Assembly (NCBI RefSeq): GCF_014850955.1
Contig: NZ_JACXSS010000001.1
Span: forward strand, 2,356,001 to 2,420,000
Direction of reading: 5' to 3'
Length of the DNA: 64,000 nucleotides
DNA from: Methylomonas albis
GTDB lineage: Bacteria > Pseudomonadota > Gammaproteobacteria > Methylococcales > Methylomonadaceae
Shown here: positions 52,240 to 63,438 of the stretch, one piece after another
How positions within the stretch are numbered: the first letter of the stretch is position 1
Layout of the letters: every line of letters starts with the position of its first letter
Made by a program: the position numbers and the translations under genes
Notes under the pieces: model-generated
Databases searched by the model: none
Told to the model about the DNA's origin: nothing
Seen by the model: the letters and a program-made list of their open reading frames with translations, nothing else

Positions 52240-52311
52240 CCGGTCTGATTAAATTCTGCTTAGGTCCTTTTGAGTTGGGAGCCTAATTCGTAATGTGGCA
52301 ATAATCTTTAA

Positions 52312-52328
52312 GTGGCGGCCAATGCCAC
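52312..52328 (-). terminator. Possible terminator downstream of ihfB
   Basis: GTGGC and GCCAC form a 5-bp stem with a 7-base loop, followed on the minus strand by TTAAAGATTATT. It is weak and may not be the true end of the supraoperon. Confidence 0.3.
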
Positions 52329-52407
52329 CACTCGAAAATCATATGAAGTTCAACGCCACTCACAGCGTGTGTGGGTTGAGTTGGTATTGTTAATGCGCTA
52401 TTTATTG

Positions 52408-52713
52408 TCAATCGACAATTTTGAATTTTTCCCTGGAAGCATCAACCATATCCCTCAATTCTTTTCCCGGTTTAAAATGCGGCACATGCTTTTCTGTTAA
52501 GGACACTGAATCGCCGGTTTTGGGGTTACGTCCCAATCGTGCTGAACGATGGTGTAATGAAAAACTGCCAAAACCTCTGATTTCTATCCTATCACCACTT
52601 GCCAGCGTATCGCTCAAGTGGTCAACAACGCATCTGACTGCCAATTCAACATCTTTAAGCGCGAGATGAGGCTGCTTTCGTGCCAGCATCTCTATCAATT
52701 CTGATTTCGTCAC
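52408..52713 (-). CDS. ihfB: Integration host factor beta subunit
   Basis: The 101-residue protein [20 protein letters not shown] has the HU/IHF arm sequence [29 protein letters not shown] and ends [16 protein letters not shown] 52713 is chosen because it gives the conserved VTKSEL start after AGGG; an in-frame ATG at 52746 would add eleven residues. IHF bends DNA. It is the last gene of the rpsA cluster. Confidence 0.94.
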   Translation of the reverse strand: MTKSELIEMLARKQPHLALKDVELAVRCVVDHLSDTLASGDRIEIRGFGSFSLHHRSARLGRNPKTGDSVSLTEKHVPHFKPGKELRDMVDASREKFKIVD

Positions 52714-52779
52714 ATCCAGCCCTGAATAATCAAAAAAGGGTGACATGAGCTAGTCATGCCACCCTTGGAGATGGTTTTA

Positions 52780-54471
52780 CTACTTGTCCATTTGTTTAAA
52801 GATATCGCCTAATGTGGCTGTACCCGCATTTTGTGACGAGTAATCTTTAATGGCATTTGACTCTTCTTCGACGTCTTTCGCTTTGATAGACAAAGAAATA
52901 GATTTAGTCTTTTTGTCAACACCGACAAACTTGGCTTCGATTTCTTCGCCTTCTTTCAACAAGGTGCGTGCATCTTCGACACGGTCACGTTGAATTTCAG
53001 AAGCGCGCAAATAACCTTCGACGTTATCGGCCAAGGTCACAATTGCGCCTTTAGCATCGATTTCTTTAATAACGCCTTTAACTAAGCTGCCTTTTTCATG
53101 AACAGCAATGTAGTTTTGGAAAGGATCTTGTTCGAGTTGTTTGATGCCCAGCGAAATGCGTTCGCGTTCGGAATCAACAGCCAGAATGACGGTTTCGACT
53201 TCATCGCCTTTTTTGTAATTGCGAATGGCTTCTTCGTCGTTCTCGTTCCAGGAAATGTCGGACATATGCACCAAACCGTCAATACCGCCGTCCAGGCCGA
53301 TGAAGATACCGAAATCGGTGATCGATTTGATTTTGCCGGAGATTTTGTCGCCTTTATTGTGAGTAGCGGCAAATTCATCCCATGGATTCGAACGGCATTG
53401 TTTCATACCCAATGAAATACGACGACGTTCTTCGTCGATTTCCAGAACCATGACTTCGCACTCATCGCCCAATTGCACAACTTTAGATGGGTTGACGTTT
53501 TTGTTGGTCCAGTCCATTTCGGAAACGTGTACCAAACCTTCGACGCCTTCTTCGATTTCCACGAAGCAACCGTAATCAGTGAGGTTGTTAACTTTACCAA
53601 ACACACGAGTGCCGGCAGGGTAACGACGAGCGATGTTTTGCCATGGATCTTCATCCATTTGTTTCATGCCCAACGATACGCGAGTTTTATCTTTATCGAA
53701 TTTCAGTACTTTAACTTTAACTTCCTGACCGATTTCTACACACTCGGATGGGTGACGTACGCGACGCCATGCCATATCGGTAATGTGCAGCAGACCGTCG
53801 ACGCCGCCCAAATCGATAAACGCACCGTAATCGGTGAGGTTTTTAACGATACCGGTAACAATCGCACCGTCTTGCAGAGTTTTAACCAACTCTTCGCGCT
53901 CTGCGCTGTATTCGCTTTCAACAACCGCACGACGTGACAACACGACATTGTTACGTTTTTGGTCGATTTTGATGACTTTAAATTCCAGATCGCGATTTTC
54001 CAGGAAAGCAGTGTCGCGGATAGGACGAACGTCAACCAGTGAACCCGGCAAGAAGGCGCGCAATGCACCAACTGCAACAGTGAAACCACCACGCACTTTG
54101 CCGTTGATACGGCCGACGATGGTTTCTTGGGTTTCAAAGGCTTTTTCCAGTTCAGCCCAAGCTTTGCTTTTCTTGGCTTTATCACGGGAAAGAAGAGTGG
54201 CGCCGAGGCCATCTTCAAATAAATCGAGAGCAACCTCAATTTCATCACCTACGTTGACCTCTAGGTCGCCATCGGCATTCAGAAATTGCCATTTAGGAAT
54301 GACCCCTTCTGATTTGGCTTGTGTGCTGACGATAACAAATTCGTTTTCGATGTCAACAACGGTACCAATTAGCATTGCGCCAGGACGCATTTCGGTCTTG
54401 GCATAACTCTCTTCAAACAACTCTGCAAAGCTTTCGCCCATCTCTACTTTCCCAAACTTGCTAAGACTCAA
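52780..54471 (-). CDS. rpsA: 30S ribosomal protein S1
   Basis: The 563-residue protein has six S1 RNA-binding repeats; the later four carry the clear pattern GxVxxxxDYGxFVxLxGVxGLLHxSD (for example [25 protein letters not shown]). It binds mRNA during initiation. Length is close to E. coli S1 (557). A 66-base gap separates it from cmk, and it may have its own promoter. Confidence 0.96.
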   Translation of the reverse strand: MSLSKFGKVEMGESFAELFEESYAKTEMRPGAMLIGTVVDIENEFVIVSTQAKSEGVIPKWQFLNADGDLEVNVGDEIEVALDLFEDGLGATLLSRDKAKKSKAWAELEKAFETQETIVGRINGKVRGGFTVAVGALRAFLPGSLVDVRPIRDTAFLENRDLEFKVIKIDQKRNNVVLSRRAVVESEYSAEREELVKTLQDGAIVTGIVKNLTDYGAFIDLGGVDGLLHITDMAWRRVRHPSECVEIGQEVKVKVLKFDKDKTRVSLGMKQMDEDPWQNIARRYPAGTRVFGKVNNLTDYGCFVEIEEGVEGLVHVSEMDWTNKNVNPSKVVQLGDECEVMVLEIDEERRRISLGMKQCRSNPWDEFAATHNKGDKISGKIKSITDFGIFIGLDGGIDGLVHMSDISWNENDEEAIRNYKKGDEVETVILAVDSERERISLGIKQLEQDPFQNYIAVHEKGSLVKGVIKEIDAKGAIVTLADNVEGYLRASEIQRDRVEDARTLLKEGEEIEAKFVGVDKKTKSISLSIKAKDVEEESNAIKDYSSQNAGTATLGDIFKQMDK

Positions 54472-54537
54472 ACAAGTTTTTTCTTCTCTGAAATTAAAAT
54501 AAAGTCACCGATAAAAATTCGGTAACCACCAATAGCC

Positions 54538-55194
54538 TTAATCGACTAAATTTACTACCTGATCAATCACTTGCTGAATAGTCAAACTGGATGAATCGAT
54601 ATAATGCGCACCTTCCGGCACGGTAAGCGGAGCCGTGGCTCGTTGCTGATCGCGAAAATCGCGCTCTTCTATTTCCCGAGTGATTTGAGGAAGGTTAGCA
54701 TCAATCCCCTTTTCAATCAACTGTTTATATCGCCTAAGCGCCCTTTCCTCTGCGCTGGCGGTTAAATACACCTTGATTTTGGCATCTTGAAACACCACGC
54801 TACCCATATCGCGACCGTCCGCGACCAGACCCGGAAGTCTTTGAAAATCCTTTTGTTTTTGAAATAACACCGCTCTCACCTCTGGATATGCCGCAATGAT
54901 AGACGCGGTATTGCCGGTGGTTTCGGTACCCAGTTGGCTGGTAATGTCGGCACCATCTAGCTTAACAATTAATTCGTCGCCGCAATCGAATTCTAACGAC
55001 ATAGCTTCAGCGACTCGACAAATAGCCAAAATATCGGACAAATCCAAATCAGCTTTTAAAGCTGCGACTGCTAATGAGCGGTAAATCGAACCGCTGTCTA
55101 AATAATTCCAACCCAAAAGCTTCGCAACGGCACGGCTAACCGTGCCTTTACCGGCGCCGCTGGGGCCGTCTATGGTCAATACAGGCGTTTGCAT
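54538..55194 (-). CDS. cmk: Cytidylate kinase
   Basis: The 218-residue P-loop kinase has GPSGAGKGTVSRAVAKLLGWNYLDSGSIYRSLA at the start, VADGRDMGSVVF near 115, and the C-terminal DRDFRDQQRA-type region. It phosphorylates CMP and dCMP. It lies two bases after aroA. Confidence 0.96.
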   Translation of the reverse strand: MQTPVLTIDGPSGAGKGTVSRAVAKLLGWNYLDSGSIYRSLAVAALKADLDLSDILAICRVAEAMSLEFDCGDELIVKLDGADITSQLGTETTGNTASIIAAYPEVRAVLFQKQKDFQRLPGLVADGRDMGSVVFQDAKIKVYLTASAEERALRRYKQLIEKGIDANLPQITREIEERDFRDQQRATAPLTVPEGAHYIDSSSLTIQQVIDQVVNLVD

Positions 55195-55195
55195 C

Positions 55196-56512
55196 TTAAA
55201 AGCTAGTTAGAGCTAAACCTAGATGGGTGGCCAAATCCCGGAATTCGGGGAATGAAGTATTCACGTTCGCACAATCCCTGATTGTGATCGGCCCGTCTGC
55301 ACGCAAGCCCGCAATCGAAAAAGACATCGCAATACGGTGGTCTCCATGAGATTCAACTTCCCCAGCTCCGATATGACCACCGCCATTAATCACCATACCG
55401 TCTTTGGTTGGCTGCGCATCGACACCCAGAATTTGCAAACCGTCGGCCATCACTTGAATCCGGTCTGATTCCTTAACCCGCAATTCTTCCGCACCAGTCA
55501 ATACAGTTTGGCCATCCGCACAAGCAGCAGCGACAAACAACACCGGAAACTCGTCGATAGCCAGCGGCACCAGATGCTCGGGAATATTGATGCCTTTCAA
55601 ATTCGCGGAACGCACGCGCAGATCGGCAACTGGCTCGCCACCCACCTCTCTTTCATTCAGCACTTCGATATTGGCACCCATCAAGCACAAAATATCGATT
55701 ACACCGGTGCGAGTCGGATTGATTCCGACATGACGTAAAGTCACATCGGAATCAGGTGCGATACTGGCACCGACCAGAAAGAACGCCGCCGAGGAAATGT
55801 CGCTAGGTACGTCGATTTGCGTTGCGGTGAGTTTGCCTTGGTTGTTGATACGCGCGGTACTGTCTTGGCGTGTAACGGGATAACCGAACCCGTTCAGCAT
55901 TCGCTCGGTGTGGTCACGAGTCGGTGCCGGCTCAGTCACACTGGTTTCGCCTTCCGCGTACATGCCAGCCAGCAACAAACAGGATTTGACCTGGGCGCTA
56001 GCGATAGGCATATCGTAATGAATACCCTGCAATTTTCCAGCTTTGCCTTTGATATGCAGCGGAGCAGTACCGTTTTCCTGCGTAATAATCTCAGCGCCCA
56101 TCAGCGCCAATGGCGCCGTCACCCGTTTCATCGGCCGTGACTCCAACGACTTGTCACCGGTCAACACGCAATCAAACGGTTGGCCGGCCAACAAACCCGA
56201 CAGCAAACGCATCGAAGTACCGGAGTTGCCCAGATACAAAGGTTTCTCGGGCGCTTTCAGGCCATGCTTGCCCACGCCGTGTATCGTCACTTCACCATTG
56301 ACAGGCCCTTCAATTTCCACGCCCATGGCCCGGAAGGCTTCCAGGGTCGAGATGGCATCCTCCGCATTCAAAAAACCGGTGACGTGCGTAACACCTTCCG
56401 CCAGTGAACCCAGCATAATCGAACGGTGCGACATGGACTTATCGCCCGGCACACGGATTTCGCCGCGCAAACTACCGCCCGGCTGCACTTGAAAAGTAAT
56501 AGTTTGTGACAT
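55196..56512 (-). CDS. aroA: 3-phosphoshikimate 1-carboxyvinyltransferase (EPSP synthase)
   Basis: The 438-residue protein has GEIRVPGDKSMSHRSIMLGSLAEG, LGNSGTSMRLLSGLLAGQPF, DIPSDISSAAFFLV-type sequence and the C-terminal SHGDHRIAMSFSIAGL. It joins PEP and shikimate-3-phosphate. ATG 56512 is preferred because the longer frame from 56608 overlaps tyrA with unrelated residues. The active-site loop has Ala after GNSGT-S, placing it by eye between class I and II types. Confidence 0.95.
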   Translation of the reverse strand: MSQTITFQVQPGGSLRGEIRVPGDKSMSHRSIMLGSLAEGVTHVTGFLNAEDAISTLEAFRAMGVEIEGPVNGEVTIHGVGKHGLKAPEKPLYLGNSGTSMRLLSGLLAGQPFDCVLTGDKSLESRPMKRVTAPLALMGAEIITQENGTAPLHIKGKAGKLQGIHYDMPIASAQVKSCLLLAGMYAEGETSVTEPAPTRDHTERMLNGFGYPVTRQDSTARINNQGKLTATQIDVPSDISSAAFFLVGASIAPDSDVTLRHVGINPTRTGVIDILCLMGANIEVLNEREVGGEPVADLRVRSANLKGINIPEHLVPLAIDEFPVLFVAAACADGQTVLTGAEELRVKESDRIQVMADGLQILGVDAQPTKDGMVINGGGHIGAGEVESHGDHRIAMSFSIAGLRADGPITIRDCANVNTSFPEFRDLATHLGLALTSF

Positions 56513-56522
56513 GTTAATCTTC

Positions 56523-57398
56523 TTAGTCTTCTTGTTGATCGAGAAAACGCTGCCGGGCATTTCTGGCATACGTAAAGGTTTCGAACAATTGCACGGATTG
56601 ATCTTCAACCAGCAATTGTTCTATTTTGCTTAATTCCGCTTGAAATTGGCGAATCAAAGGCACGATTTCCTGCTTGTTCGCCAGGCAGATGTCTTGCCAC
56701 ATCGTTGGGTCGCTGGAGGCGATACGGCTGAAATCCCTGAAACCGCCGGCGGCATATTTAAATATCTCGCGCTGCTCGTCCTTGCGCCCCAACAAACCGA
56801 CCAAGGCGAAAGCCAGAATATGTGGCAAATGGCTGGTGGCGGCCAGCACGGTATCGTGATGTTCTACCGACATCACCGAAACGCTGGAGCCGATTTTTTC
56901 CCAAAACGCATGGATTTTGGCCAACGCCTGCTGATCGGTGTTGTCTAGCGGCGTCAGGATCAGGCGGCGATTGACAAACAAATCGACGGTTGACGCGTCG
57001 ACCCCGCTACGTTCCGCGCCGGCAATAGGATGAGCCGGTACAAAATTCGTCGGTACGCTGCCGAAAACCGCTTCGAGCGCAGATACCACGCTGCCTTTGG
57101 TGCTACCGGCATCGCTATAAATAGCATTCGGATTCCAATGCGGTTTAATTTGTTCGAAAATAGCCTGCATGCTACCAACCGGCGTGGCGACGATTACGCA
57201 ATCGGTATTTTTCAGTGCGGCACCAATGTCGGTATAAAGCTCATCGATAACACCCAGCTGTTTGGCCAATTGCATATTCGGCAGATTTTTCTCCCGGCCA
57301 TAGGCGACGACTTCGCGACATAAACCTTGCGCGCGCGCAGCCCTGGCAATCGAACCGCCGATCAAACCAATGCCGATGACGCACAGGCGGTTAAACAC
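56523..57398 (-). CDS. tyrA: Prephenate/arogenate dehydrogenase
   Basis: The 291-residue protein has the NAD-binding GIGLIGGSIARAARAQGL, CVIVATPVGSM, FVPAHPIAGAERSG and HDTVLAATSHLPH, all typical of TyrA. There is no chorismate mutase domain. It starts at GTG 57398 and overlaps hisC by eight bases. It makes 4-hydroxyphenylpyruvate or tyrosine. Confidence 0.93.
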   Translation of the reverse strand: MFNRLCVIGIGLIGGSIARAARAQGLCREVVAYGREKNLPNMQLAKQLGVIDELYTDIGAALKNTDCVIVATPVGSMQAIFEQIKPHWNPNAIYSDAGSTKGSVVSALEAVFGSVPTNFVPAHPIAGAERSGVDASTVDLFVNRRLILTPLDNTDQQALAKIHAFWEKIGSSVSVMSVEHHDTVLAATSHLPHILAFALVGLLGRKDEQREIFKYAAGGFRDFSRIASSDPTMWQDICLANKQEIVPLIRQFQAELSKIEQLLVEDQSVQLFETFTYARNARQRFLDQQED

Positions 57399-58494
57399 CG
57401 CTCAACACCTCGCGCAATGCTTTTATGAATATGGCGTTTTCGCGCTCGGTGCCTATGCTGACCCGCAAATGCTTGGGCATTTCGTAATTGGCCACCGGCC
57501 GCACGATCACACCCTTGCGCAGCAACGCATCATAAATCGGCAAAGCCGGCTGCTTGACATCAACCGAAACGAAGTTGCCGGATGATGGTATCCACGGCAA
57601 ATCCAATGCCTTGAACGCTTCGGTTAATTGCGCCATGCCGGCGCTATTCAGCGTCACTGTCTGTTCTAAATAGTCGGTATCATCCAGTGCGGCTTCCGCT
57701 GCAGCCAAAGCCAACATGCTGCAATTGAAAGGCTGGCGTACCCGGTTTAACAAATCGGCGACATCCGGAGAGGAAATTCCGTAACCGATGCGCATACCCG
57801 CCAAACCATAAGCTTTGGAAAAAGTACGGGCAATGATTAAATTGGGGTAGCGATTCGGCCAATCCAGTGACTCGGTTCTAACCACGGGATCGACGAACTC
57901 ATAATAAGCCTCGTCCAATACGCACAGCGCATGAGCTGGCAAATCGGCAATAAAACTTTCCAATTCCTTTTTATCCAGCAAGGTACCGGTCGGATTATTG
58001 GGATTGGCGATAAACACTAGGCGTGTTTGCGGACCAATTTGTTCGCGCATCGCAGTCAAATCATGACCGTATTGTTTAGCCGGCACGACTTTGGCTTTGG
58101 CGCCAACGGCCTGCGTCAGAATCGGATACAACGCAAACGCATGCTGAGAAAATACCACTTCCAATTTCGGGGTGACGAAAGTCCGCATCACCAATTCCAG
58201 AATCTCGCTGGAGCCATTACCCAAGGTAATTTGTTCAGGCAACACACTTAACTTAGCGGATAGCGCTGCTTTCAAGGCAAAACCACTACCATCAGGATAA
58301 CGGGTTAGCTCGGGCAATGTGGCTTGAATGGCCGCCGCGACTTTGGCACCAGTACCAAGAGGGTTTTCGTTGGAAGCCAGCTTAATAACTTCTGCTATAC
58401 CTAGCTCACGCTGTAATTCGTCGACCGGCTTACCGGGCACATAAGGTACCAGCTGCTGAACACCGGCAATAGCAAGTTCTAAAAATTTGTTCAT
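57391..58494 (-). CDS. hisC: Histidinol-phosphate/aromatic aminotransferase
   Basis: The 367-residue PLP enzyme has KLASNENPLGTG, YPDGSGFALK, ANPNNPTGTLL and the PLP lysine in ARTFSKAYGLAGMRIGYG. Placement between pheA and tyrA suggests the HisC2 type, which also transaminates phenylpyruvate and hydroxyphenylpyruvate. Confidence 0.93.
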   Translation of the reverse strand: MNKFLELAIAGVQQLVPYVPGKPVDELQRELGIAEVIKLASNENPLGTGAKVAAAIQATLPELTRYPDGSGFALKAALSAKLSVLPEQITLGNGSSEILELVMRTFVTPKLEVVFSQHAFALYPILTQAVGAKAKVVPAKQYGHDLTAMREQIGPQTRLVFIANPNNPTGTLLDKKELESFIADLPAHALCVLDEAYYEFVDPVVRTESLDWPNRYPNLIIARTFSKAYGLAGMRIGYGISSPDVADLLNRVRQPFNCSMLALAAAEAALDDTDYLEQTVTLNSAGMAQLTEAFKALDLPWIPSSGNFVSVDVKQPALPIYDALLRKGVIVRPVANYEMPKHLRVSIGTERENAIFIKALREVLSGV

Positions 58495-58504
58495 CGACCT
58501 AAGA

Positions 58505-59590
58505 TTAAATAACGGCTTTTGGATAAGAGCCGAGGATTTTCAACATTTTGACATTATTTTGCAGGGTTTCCAGCGCTTTAGCGACATCGACATCGTCGCG
58601 ATGACCATCAATATCAATAAAAAACACGTATTCCCACAAGCCCTGCCGCGACGGCCGGGATTCGATATGAGCCATGCTGATACCGTATTCGGCAAACGGT
58701 CCCAAAATCTTGTGTAGCGCGCCGGCTTGATTGCCGGTTGATACTAAAATAGAGGTCTTATCAAGTCCGGTGGATGCCGGCTGCTGCTTGCCGATGACGA
58801 TAAAGCGTGTGGTATTGTTGGATTCATCCTCGATATGCTGTTCAATGATATTCAACTCATATAACTCGGCGGCCATTAAACCTGCAATCGCCGCTTTATT
58901 GTGATCCAAAGACGCCAATCTGGCCGCTTCGGCATTACTGCTCACCGCCGTGCAAGGCACGCCAGGCAAATAGCTATTTAGCCATTGCCGACATTGCGCT
59001 AAGGATTGTTGATGCGAATAGACTTCGTTAATCGCCGCTAAAGCATCCATTTTGCCGAGCAGGTTTTGATGCACGCGAATTTCAACTTCGCCGCAGATTT
59101 GCAGTGAAGTAGTCATGAACCGATCCAGGGTATGCGCAATCACGCCTTCGGTGGAATTTTCCACCGGCACCACACCGAATTGGCAATGACCGGTTTCCAC
59201 CGCTAGAAAAATCTCCGGGATGGTCGCAGCCGGAATGCCCTTCACGGCATGGCCGAAATGTTTGAAGGTCGCTTGCTGAGTAAAGGTGCCGACCGGCCCC
59301 AAAAAGGCGACCTCCAGGGGCTTTTCCAAAGCCAAACACGCCGACATTAGCTCTCGAAACAGATGCACCATCGCATCGTCGCCCAGCGGGCCCGGATTCA
59401 ACTCCTTGATCCGACGCAATACCTGAGCTTCGCGATCTGCCCGGTAAAAACTGCCGGTCTCGCCTTCGGCCATTTTGGTTCTGGCAACTTCGATAGCACA
59501 CTCGGCGCGTTGATTAAACAGTTGCAGTAACTGCCTATCGATAGAATCGATACGGTCGCGCAATTCAGACAAAGGGATAATCGCCGTCAT
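58505..59590 (-). CDS. pheA: Bifunctional chorismate mutase/prephenate dehydratase
   Basis: The 361-residue protein has an AroQ mutase domain (SELRDRIDSIDRQLLQLFNQRAECAIEVARTK, residues 7-90), a dehydratase domain with FLGPVGTFTQQATFKHFG and PVENSTEGVIAHTLD, TTRFIVIG at its end, and an ACT domain (TSILVSTGNQAGALHKIL to ESRPSRQGLWEYVFFIDIDGH) for phenylalanine feedback. Confidence 0.95.
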   Translation of the reverse strand: MTAIIPLSELRDRIDSIDRQLLQLFNQRAECAIEVARTKMAEGETGSFYRADREAQVLRRIKELNPGPLGDDAMVHLFRELMSACLALEKPLEVAFLGPVGTFTQQATFKHFGHAVKGIPAATIPEIFLAVETGHCQFGVVPVENSTEGVIAHTLDRFMTTSLQICGEVEIRVHQNLLGKMDALAAINEVYSHQQSLAQCRQWLNSYLPGVPCTAVSSNAEAARLASLDHNKAAIAGLMAAELYELNIIEQHIEDESNNTTRFIVIGKQQPASTGLDKTSILVSTGNQAGALHKILGPFAEYGISMAHIESRPSRQGLWEYVFFIDIDGHRDDVDVAKALETLQNNVKMLKILGSYPKAVI

Positions 59591-59598
59591 ACCGATAG

Positions 59599-60678
59599 CT
59601 AGTGAGTGCGTTCGAACTCAGCCATGAAATCGATCAAGGCATCGACGCCGGCTTCCGGCATGGCATTGTAAATACTGGCGCGCATGCCACCGACCGACCG
59701 GTGACCAGGTAATGAACCTAGACCGCTTTTTTCGGCCAATCCTAAAAACTCCTTATCAAGCGCCGCATCAGCCAATACAAACGGCACATTCATTCGGGAA
59801 CGGTATTCTTTCACCACCGGGTTGCTATATAGCGTGGACTGATCGATAGCCTGATACAACTTGCCGGCCTTGTGTACATTATGTTGTTCAATCGCCGCGA
59901 TACCGCCTTGCTGTTTCAACCATTGCAGCACTAAGCCCAGCAAATACCAATTATAGGTGGCCGGTGTGTTCAACATGGAATCGGCTTTTGCTTGCTGTTG
60001 ATAATCGAACACCGCAGGCACGGTTCTCGGTGCCAAACCGACCAAATCATCGCGAACGATGACTACGGTCACGCCGGAAGGCCCCATGTTTTTTTGCGTA
60101 CCGGCATAAATAATGCCGTAGCGACTGACATCGACCGAACGCGACAAAATATTCGAGGACATATCGCACACCAGCGGCAGGTCGCCAACATCAGGAACGT
60201 CGGAAAACTCCACACCATGGATGGTTTCGTTGGAGGTGTAATGCAAATACGCTGCATCAGCATCGATAGCCCAACTATCAAATGCCGGTATCGTGGTAAA
60301 CGCGCTGTCTTCAGAGCTAGCCGCAATGTTGACTTCGCAATATTTGCCGGCCTCCTTGATCGAACTGGTAGACCAAGCCCCGGTATTCACATAACTGGCT
60401 TTGGTTTTGCCGTTCAGAATATTTTGCGGAATCATCGCAAATTGCGCGCTAGCGCCGCCTTGCAGAAACAACACTTTGTAATTGGACGGGATAGCCAGCA
60501 ATTCGATCAGATCGTTTCTCATGGCTTCGGCAATGGCCATAAAATGCTTGCCTCGATGACTCATTTCCATCACCGACATGCCGCTGTCTTGCCAATCCAG
60601 CATCTCTTGTTGAGCTTGCCGCAAAACCGGTTCCGGCAACATTGACGGACCGGCGCTAAAGTTATAAATCCTTGCCAT
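59599..60678 (-). CDS. serC: Phosphoserine aminotransferase
   Basis: The 359-residue protein begins ARIYNFSAGPSMLPEPVLRQAQQEM, has LQGGASAQFAMIPQN, CDMSSNILSR, the PLP lysine in GIIYAGTQKNMGPSGVTVVI, and SVGGMRASIYNAMP at the end. It works in serine and pyridoxine synthesis. It starts two bases after gyrA. Confidence 0.96.
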   Translation of the reverse strand: MARIYNFSAGPSMLPEPVLRQAQQEMLDWQDSGMSVMEMSHRGKHFMAIAEAMRNDLIELLAIPSNYKVLFLQGGASAQFAMIPQNILNGKTKASYVNTGAWSTSSIKEAGKYCEVNIAASSEDSAFTTIPAFDSWAIDADAAYLHYTSNETIHGVEFSDVPDVGDLPLVCDMSSNILSRSVDVSRYGIIYAGTQKNMGPSGVTVVIVRDDLVGLAPRTVPAVFDYQQQAKADSMLNTPATYNWYLLGLVLQWLKQQGGIAAIEQHNVHKAGKLYQAIDQSTLYSNPVVKEYRSRMNVPFVLADAALDKEFLGLAEKSGLGSLPGHRSVGGMRASIYNAMPEAGVDALIDFMAEFERTH

Positions 60679-60680
60679 AT

Positions 60681-63308
60681 TTATTCCTCTTCTCCGCCAG
60701 ATTCGGCGCTATCTGCTGGGACATCGGTTTCATCAATATCACCTTCGACGTCAATATCGCCTTCGACGTCATCTTCTTCATCGCCGAGACCATCAATTCG
60801 ATCCACACCAACGACTCTTTCGCCCTTATCCAGACGAATCACGGTAACGCCTTGGGTATTTCTACCGACCACGGAAATTTCCTTGACTCGAGTCCGAACC
60901 AATATGCCGCCGTCAGTGATCAACATAATCTCATCGGTATCATTGACCAACACCGCACCTACTACTGCTCCATTACGCTCGGAGGTTTGAATCGCAATCA
61001 AACCCTGACCGCCACGTCTATGCTGGGTAAATTCTTCTAGTTTGGTACGCTTGCCGTAGCCGTTTTCGGTAATGTTCAGTACCGTGCCTTCGGTTGAGAT
61101 AATCAGCGAAATGACTTTTTGGCCATCCTGTAAGCGAATGCCGCGCACCCCCGTAGCCGTTCTGCCCATCGACCGCACATCTGTTTCGTTGAAGCAGACG
61201 GCTTTGCCGTCGCTGCTAAACAGCAATACGTTTTGCTGGCCGTCGGTAATCGCCACGCCCACCAAAGTATCGTTTTCGTTTAAATCAATGGCGATTTTGC
61301 CGTTGCTACGTTGCCGCTCGAATTCAGGCAACGGGGTTTTCTTCACAGTGCCCGATGAGGTTGCCATAAAGATGTATTTATCGGCGCTATACTCGCGCAC
61401 CGGCAACATCGCGTTGATTTTTTCGCCCTCTTCCAGTGGCAGCAAATTCACGAATGGCTTACCACGCGACGCCCGGCTAGCGACCGGTAAATTGAACACC
61501 CTTAACCAATAAACTTTACCGGCAGACGAGAAGCACAGAATGGTGTCATGGGTATTGGCGATAATTAATTTCTCGACAAAATCATTTTCCTTGGTCGCCG
61601 TCGCCGACTTGCCGCGACCACCGCGGCGCTGGGCTTTATAATCGCTCAAAGGTTGCGTTTTTACATAGCCTTCATGCGACATGGTGACTACCATATCTTC
61701 TTCGGTAATCAAGTCTTCCGCTGACAGATTGGAATAATCCTGGACAATTTCGGTGCGCCGCGGATCGGCGTATTGGTTTCTAATTTCCTCCAGCTCTTCG
61801 CGAATCACTTCCATCAAGCGCACATCGTTGCCGAGGATATGCAGGTATTCGTCAATCAACTCCAGCAATTGTTTGTATTCGTTGACGATTTTTTCTTGTT
61901 CCAAACCGGTCAAACGGTGCAGACGCAAATCCAAAATTGCTTGAGCCTGCGCCTCCGACAAGCGGTATGCGCCGTCCGCCAAGCCAAATTCAACGGATAA
62001 ATCATCCGGCCGCGAACGGTCGGCGTCGGCTCTATCCAGCAACGCGGCAACCAAACCGGCTTTCCAGGTTTGAGCCAACAAACCCACTTTAGCTTCTTGC
62101 GGGTTCGGTGAGGATTTGATCAGCTCGATCATCTCGTCGATGTTAGCCAGCGCGACTGCCAGACCTTCCAGGGTATGCGCTCTTTCCCGCGCCTTGCGCA
62201 GGTTATAAATCGTTCTGCGGGTGACGATCTCGCGACGGTGATCGACAAACGCCGCCAGAATCTCTTTCAGACCCATTAAATGCGGCCGACCGTCGTACAG
62301 AGCGACCATATTGATACCAAATACGGTTTGCATCTGGGTTTGCTTGAACAGATTATTCAGCACCACTTCAGGTACTTCGCCACGCCGCAACTCGATGACC
62401 ATGCGCATACCGTCTTTGTCGGACTCGTCTCGCAATCCGGAAATGCCTTCCAACTTACCTTCTTTAACCAACTCGGCAATTTTTTCCAAAAGGCGGGCTT
62501 TGTTGACTTGGTAAGGTAGCTCGGTGGTAATAATGGCTTGGCGACCGCTATCGCCAATATCCTCGAAATGACTGCGACCACGCAGATAGATACGCCCACG
62601 GCCGGTGGCGTAGGCTTCGAAAATGCCGGAAGCGCCATTGATAATACCGGCGGTCGGAAAATCCGGACCAGGTACAATTTCCATCAACTCGGGAATAGTC
62701 AGATCGGGGTTTTCGATCAAGGCTAAACAAGCGCTAATTATCTCGCCCAGATTATGCGGGGGAATGTTGGTGGCCATACCGACCGCGATACCAGACGAAC
62801 CATTGACCAACAACGTGGGTACTCTGGTTGGCATCACGGTCGGCTCGGACTCGGACTCGTCGTAGTTGGCGACGAAATCGACAGTTTCCTTGTCCAGATC
62901 GGCCAGCAATTCGTGGGCGATTTTCGACATCCGTACTTCGGTGTACCGCATCGCCGCCGGCGAATCGCCGTCCACCGAACCAAAGTTACCTTGGCCGTCG
63001 ATCAGCATGTAACGTAAAGAAAATGGCTGCGCCATCCGCACCATGGTGTCGTAGACCGCTGTATCACCGTGTGGGTGATATTTACCGATCACGTCACCGA
63101 CGATACGCGCCGATTTTTTATAGGGTTTGTTCCAATCGTTTCCTAGTTCGTTCATCGCGTACAGTACGCGACGGTGCACCGGCTTGAGGCCGTCTCTGAC
63201 ATCGGGAAGTGCCCTGCCAACGATGACGCTCATAGCATAATCGAGGTAGGATTGTTTCATCTCGTCTTCGAGATTGACGGGGATAATTTCTTTAGCGAAG
63301 TCTGACAT
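60681..63308 (-). CDS. gyrA: DNA gyrase subunit A
   Basis: The 875-residue protein has the [24 protein letters not shown] near 73-92, the catalytic tyrosine in [11 protein letters not shown] near 122, the GyrA box QRRGGRGK, six pinwheel repeats in the C-terminal domain, and a very acidic tail ([19 protein letters not shown]). The residue matching E. coli Ser83 is threonine. It heads the supraoperon. Confidence 0.97.
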   Translation of the reverse strand: MSDFAKEIIPVNLEDEMKQSYLDYAMSVIVGRALPDVRDGLKPVHRRVLYAMNELGNDWNKPYKKSARIVGDVIGKYHPHGDTAVYDTMVRMAQPFSLRYMLIDGQGNFGSVDGDSPAAMRYTEVRMSKIAHELLADLDKETVDFVANYDESESEPTVMPTRVPTLLVNGSSGIAVGMATNIPPHNLGEIISACLALIENPDLTIPELMEIVPGPDFPTAGIINGASGIFEAYATGRGRIYLRGRSHFEDIGDSGRQAIITTELPYQVNKARLLEKIAELVKEGKLEGISGLRDESDKDGMRMVIELRRGEVPEVVLNNLFKQTQMQTVFGINMVALYDGRPHLMGLKEILAAFVDHRREIVTRRTIYNLRKARERAHTLEGLAVALANIDEMIELIKSSPNPQEAKVGLLAQTWKAGLVAALLDRADADRSRPDDLSVEFGLADGAYRLSEAQAQAILDLRLHRLTGLEQEKIVNEYKQLLELIDEYLHILGNDVRLMEVIREELEEIRNQYADPRRTEIVQDYSNLSAEDLITEEDMVVTMSHEGYVKTQPLSDYKAQRRGGRGKSATATKENDFVEKLIIANTHDTILCFSSAGKVYWLRVFNLPVASRASRGKPFVNLLPLEEGEKINAMLPVREYSADKYIFMATSSGTVKKTPLPEFERQRSNGKIAIDLNENDTLVGVAITDGQQNVLLFSSDGKAVCFNETDVRSMGRTATGVRGIRLQDGQKVISLIISTEGTVLNITENGYGKRTKLEEFTQHRRGGQGLIAIQTSERNGAVVGAVLVNDTDEIMLITDGGILVRTRVKEISVVGRNTQGVTVIRLDKGERVVGVDRIDGLGDEEDDVEGDIDVEGDIDETDVPADSAESGGEEE

Positions 63309-63408
63309 GGGTCCGTGGTTCCAGTGCAGTCGAAAGCTTATCGATCGACGGGTTGGCCTGCAGCATCAATTCCATTTAAGCATTGCTGACAGGTTTATAA
63401 AGCCGCCG

Positions 63409-63438
63409 ATTATAGCAAACGCCACCATCTGCCGTCAG
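63409..63438 (-). promoter_or_regulatory. Promoter of gyrA and the supraoperon
   Basis: On the minus strand CTGACG (63433-63438), 18 bp, then TATAAT (63409-63414) preceded by TTTGC (extended -10). The -35 overlaps the stop of the dienelactone hydrolase gene by a few bases. Confidence 0.65.
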
